Assembly: GCA_016720635.1 (NCBI GenBank)
Contig: JADKKF010000010.1
Coordinates: forward strand, 91,793 to 155,792
Direction: 5' to 3'
Length of the DNA: 64,000 bases
Origin: Saprospiraceae bacterium
GTDB lineage: Bacteria; Bacteroidota; Bacteroidia; Chitinophagales; Saprospiraceae
Below are positions 62,300 to 64,000 of the stretch, piece after piece. A program made the translations under genes and the position numbers. Below the pieces are notes generated by a model. The model was not told the origin of the DNA. It ran no database searches and was given only the letters and a program-made list of their open reading frames with translations. Position 1 is the stretch's first letter, and each line of letters opens with the position of its first letter.

Positions 62300-64000
62300 T
62301 TAATTCGTTTTAAATATCTTTTTTTGTTGAATAAATTGTGTAGTTTTAATTTCTAATACAAACATTCCGCATTCCTTTATTCCACTAAGATCTATGGTCA
62401 AATGATTGAAGCCAGAATTTAAGTGTATTTCTTTGTTGAATACCAACCTTCCATCCATTGAATAGATGTTCAAAGTTCCTGATTCGTTACTTGGATAATC
62501 GCAATTGATATTCACCAACTTGTTCATTGGGTTGGGATAAAAATCAAAATCCAAATTTTTAGTTTCTTTATTGAAGGCTAATTTCAAATTGCTAACATTC
62601 AAATGCGGATCTACGGATAGGCTTGGCAATAGGGCATTTGAGAGATTAAATGTCTTTGACAAATTCTGTTTTTGCAAAGTCTTAAATACGAAATCTATCT
62701 GGGGAGTTTGTTCTTCAGTTATGAAACTGACCTGTCCCTTCTCTTTATCCTTCGGGTTGATATTTTGCTGTTGCCTTGGACTCAAGACCCCTTGAAATTC
62801 GACCATTTTAGGATCAAAATCTAGTGTTCCCTGCATTCCAATCATGTCGCTTGTGTTAGCAATTTTTATGATGAATTCTTGTCCAAGATCTAGCTGTTTT
62901 TCCTCCAAAATCAAAAACTTGGTGGCATAGTTCCTTTCTTCTACGCTTGGGCCATTGAGGGTATAACTCTGATCCAGATCACCGATTTTTACCATGGTAA
63001 AGCCAAAAGGAATTATTGTAGTGCTAGGGGCCAGATAATTGAATTCGTAATTTCCTGCAGCTCCCAGCGGAGTATTTCCAAGGTTTCTTGTCCTAACAAA
63101 CCTGAACGATTGATTATTAGGAAAGGAATCAAATGCCCCCAATACTGCTTTCTTTAATTCGATCAAGTCAGCTATAGTATGGGTTTCAGAGTTGTTAATA
63201 TCTGCTGCCAAAAGCAAATAGGGGTCTGTTAAGGTTCTTGTGCCCAAAAGATGCTTTTGCAATGCAATAATATCTTGAATATTTAATCCATTTCTCAGTT
63301 CTTGATTGTATTTTGGATAAAGTTTGTAATTACCCATATCCATATAAAAAGGAACCGCTGTGAAATCACCATTAATGTCCGTTTTAGTTCTTCTGACTTC
63401 TATGTATACAGGGTTTTTTATAGATTCAATGATTATATCTATATCCTTTTTTGTCTGGCCATTTAAGCCCTTGACAAGCCCTTTAGCTGCCAACATTACA
63501 TCTATCTGTGTTGGGATACAGTTGGGATTTATAGCGATAGAGGCACCACAAGAACTGACATTATTCTGTTGATCACGCATAAAGATGGTCACGGGGTTAG
63601 CCCCAATATTGTTTATATTAAAGATACGAGAAGTGGATAACCCCAGAGAGTCATAAGAATAGGTAAAGGGTCCAGGACAGTTGTCAAATGACTCGTTTTG
63701 GGAAACAAAATCGCTGGCAAATATCTCTAGTGTGCAGCTTCCTGGTACCAGATCTCCCACTATGTCCAAACAGACCAATTTTGGTTTTCGACCATCCTTA
63801 ACAGATATTTTTTGGACGCATGTTTCTGAATTTCCGCAGCTATTTTGGGCGATCCAAGTCACCTTATGCGTTCCATAAGCCATATTTTGTTGGATGAGAC
63901 TAGAATTTCCGATATGGTTGATGGTGCCGTCGTTATTTAAGTCTAAAGCGTAGGTCCAGTTCAATTGATTTGAGAGGCTACAATCCGTTTGTGCATTCAT
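62300..64000 (-). CDS. dockerin-containing secreted protein, paralogue (5' end beyond the window)
   Basis: 567 codons of a frame that enters from the right edge; the Met at the very edge is within a conserved stretch (MNAQTDCSLSNQLNWTYALD, compare MNATTDCGISNDLNWTYALD inside the next gene), so the gene surely begins outside. Domain order is the same: HYR-like, linker with GLNGQTKKDIDI, dockerin-like pair (NGLNIQDIIALQKHLLG; DINNSETHTIADLIELKKAVLG), cohesin-like domain and type A sorting domain (FDFYPNPMNKLVNINC). The dockerin calcium-loop glycine of the paralogue (DNSGT) is Glu here (NNSET). Tandem duplication is evident. Confidence 0.85.
   Translation of the reverse strand: MNAQTDCSLSNQLNWTYALDLNNDGTINHIGNSSLIQQNMAYGTHKVTWIAQNSCGNSETCVQKISVKDGRKPKLVCLDIVGDLVPGSCTLEIFASDFVSQNESFDNCPGPFTYSYDSLGLSTSRIFNINNIGANPVTIFMRDQQNNVSSCGASIAINPNCIPTQIDVMLAAKGLVKGLNGQTKKDIDIIIESIKNPVYIEVRRTKTDINGDFTAVPFYMDMGNYKLYPKYNQELRNGLNIQDIIALQKHLLGTRTLTDPYLLLAADINNSETHTIADLIELKKAVLGAFDSFPNNQSFRFVRTRNLGNTPLGAAGNYEFNYLAPSTTIIPFGFTMVKIGDLDQSYTLNGPSVEERNYATKFLILEEKQLDLGQEFIIKIANTSDMIGMQGTLDFDPKMVEFQGVLSPRQQQNINPKDKEKGQVSFITEEQTPQIDFVFKTLQKQNLSKTFNLSNALLPSLSVDPHLNVSNLKLAFNKETKNLDFDFYPNPMNKLVNINCDYPSNESGTLNIYSMDGRLVFNKEIHLNSGFNHLTIDLSGIKECGMFVLEIKTTQFIQQKKIFKTN

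Overview
The window is AT-rich and reads as a Bacteroidota chromosome, most likely Saprospiraceae or a close relative. The evidence is many secreted proteins with type IX secretion (T9SS) sorting domains of type A (FPNP...) and type B (gliding-motility-associated C-terminus), a PorP/SprF protein, SprB-like repeats, TAnnTTTG-type -7 promoter boxes, menaquinone synthesis by the futalosine route (mqnA, mqnB) and Bacteroidota-only families such as DUF4230. Genus is not determinable by eye.

Layout. 1-9 kb: start of a PKD-type surface protein cut by the left edge, a DUF1697 protein, a prfC gene broken by an internal deletion, tsaC, and two tandem ~750-residue PKD proteins with type B sorting domains (the first frameshifted). 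9-20 kb: aldehyde dehydrogenase, dihydropyrimidinase, a tight set of methyltransferase, wecB epimerase, GT2, GT39-like transferase and scpA, then three small membrane genes (Kir-type K+ channel, DUF1003, MscS-like) and a NifU-type Fe-S scaffold. 20-34 kb: a frameshifted POT peptide transporter, a 1374-residue M12B-like metalloprotease, an MFS exporter, a PQQ-sugar-dehydrogenase-like protein with a wrecked T9SS tail, an M1 peptidase with a probable beta-barrel, and arginine deiminase. 34-42 kb: mqnA, a histidine phosphatase, a CBS-type PLP enzyme behind a structured leader, an outer-membrane protein and large TPR protein in one operon, and tRNA-His. 42-47 kb: DUF4230, ychF, then a repeat-rich, very AT-rich accessory patch with an ApeA/HEPN-like gene and a KilA-N gene. 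47-64 kb: rnc-fabF-acpP, two paralogous small membrane proteins, an OMP, and a long leftward run containing mqnB, a PorV-like protein, small lipoproteins, lptB, an Ig-like lipoprotein, a PorP/SprF protein beside a cohesin/SprB-repeat adhesin, and two dockerin-bearing T9SS proteins.

Most notable structure. (1) Five copies of an unnamed 105-130 bp intergenic element share fixed blocks (GCGCRAGTGATGG, GACGGA..AAGTGAACCCA, ACAGC, GCGCCCAAA), while the arms between them differ in sequence but remain self-complementary, as in a structured RNA or REP/MITE family. (2) A multi-cohesin SprB-like protein, its SprF partner and two dockerin-bearing secreted proteins are adjacent, a candidate surface assembly. 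(3) A HEPN/KilA-N accessory island lies in low-GC, repeat-rich DNA. (4) Three genes are broken by one-base changes in A/T runs, which points to sequence error, while prfC and the sugar dehydrogenase tail show larger damage that looks real or lies in poor sequence.
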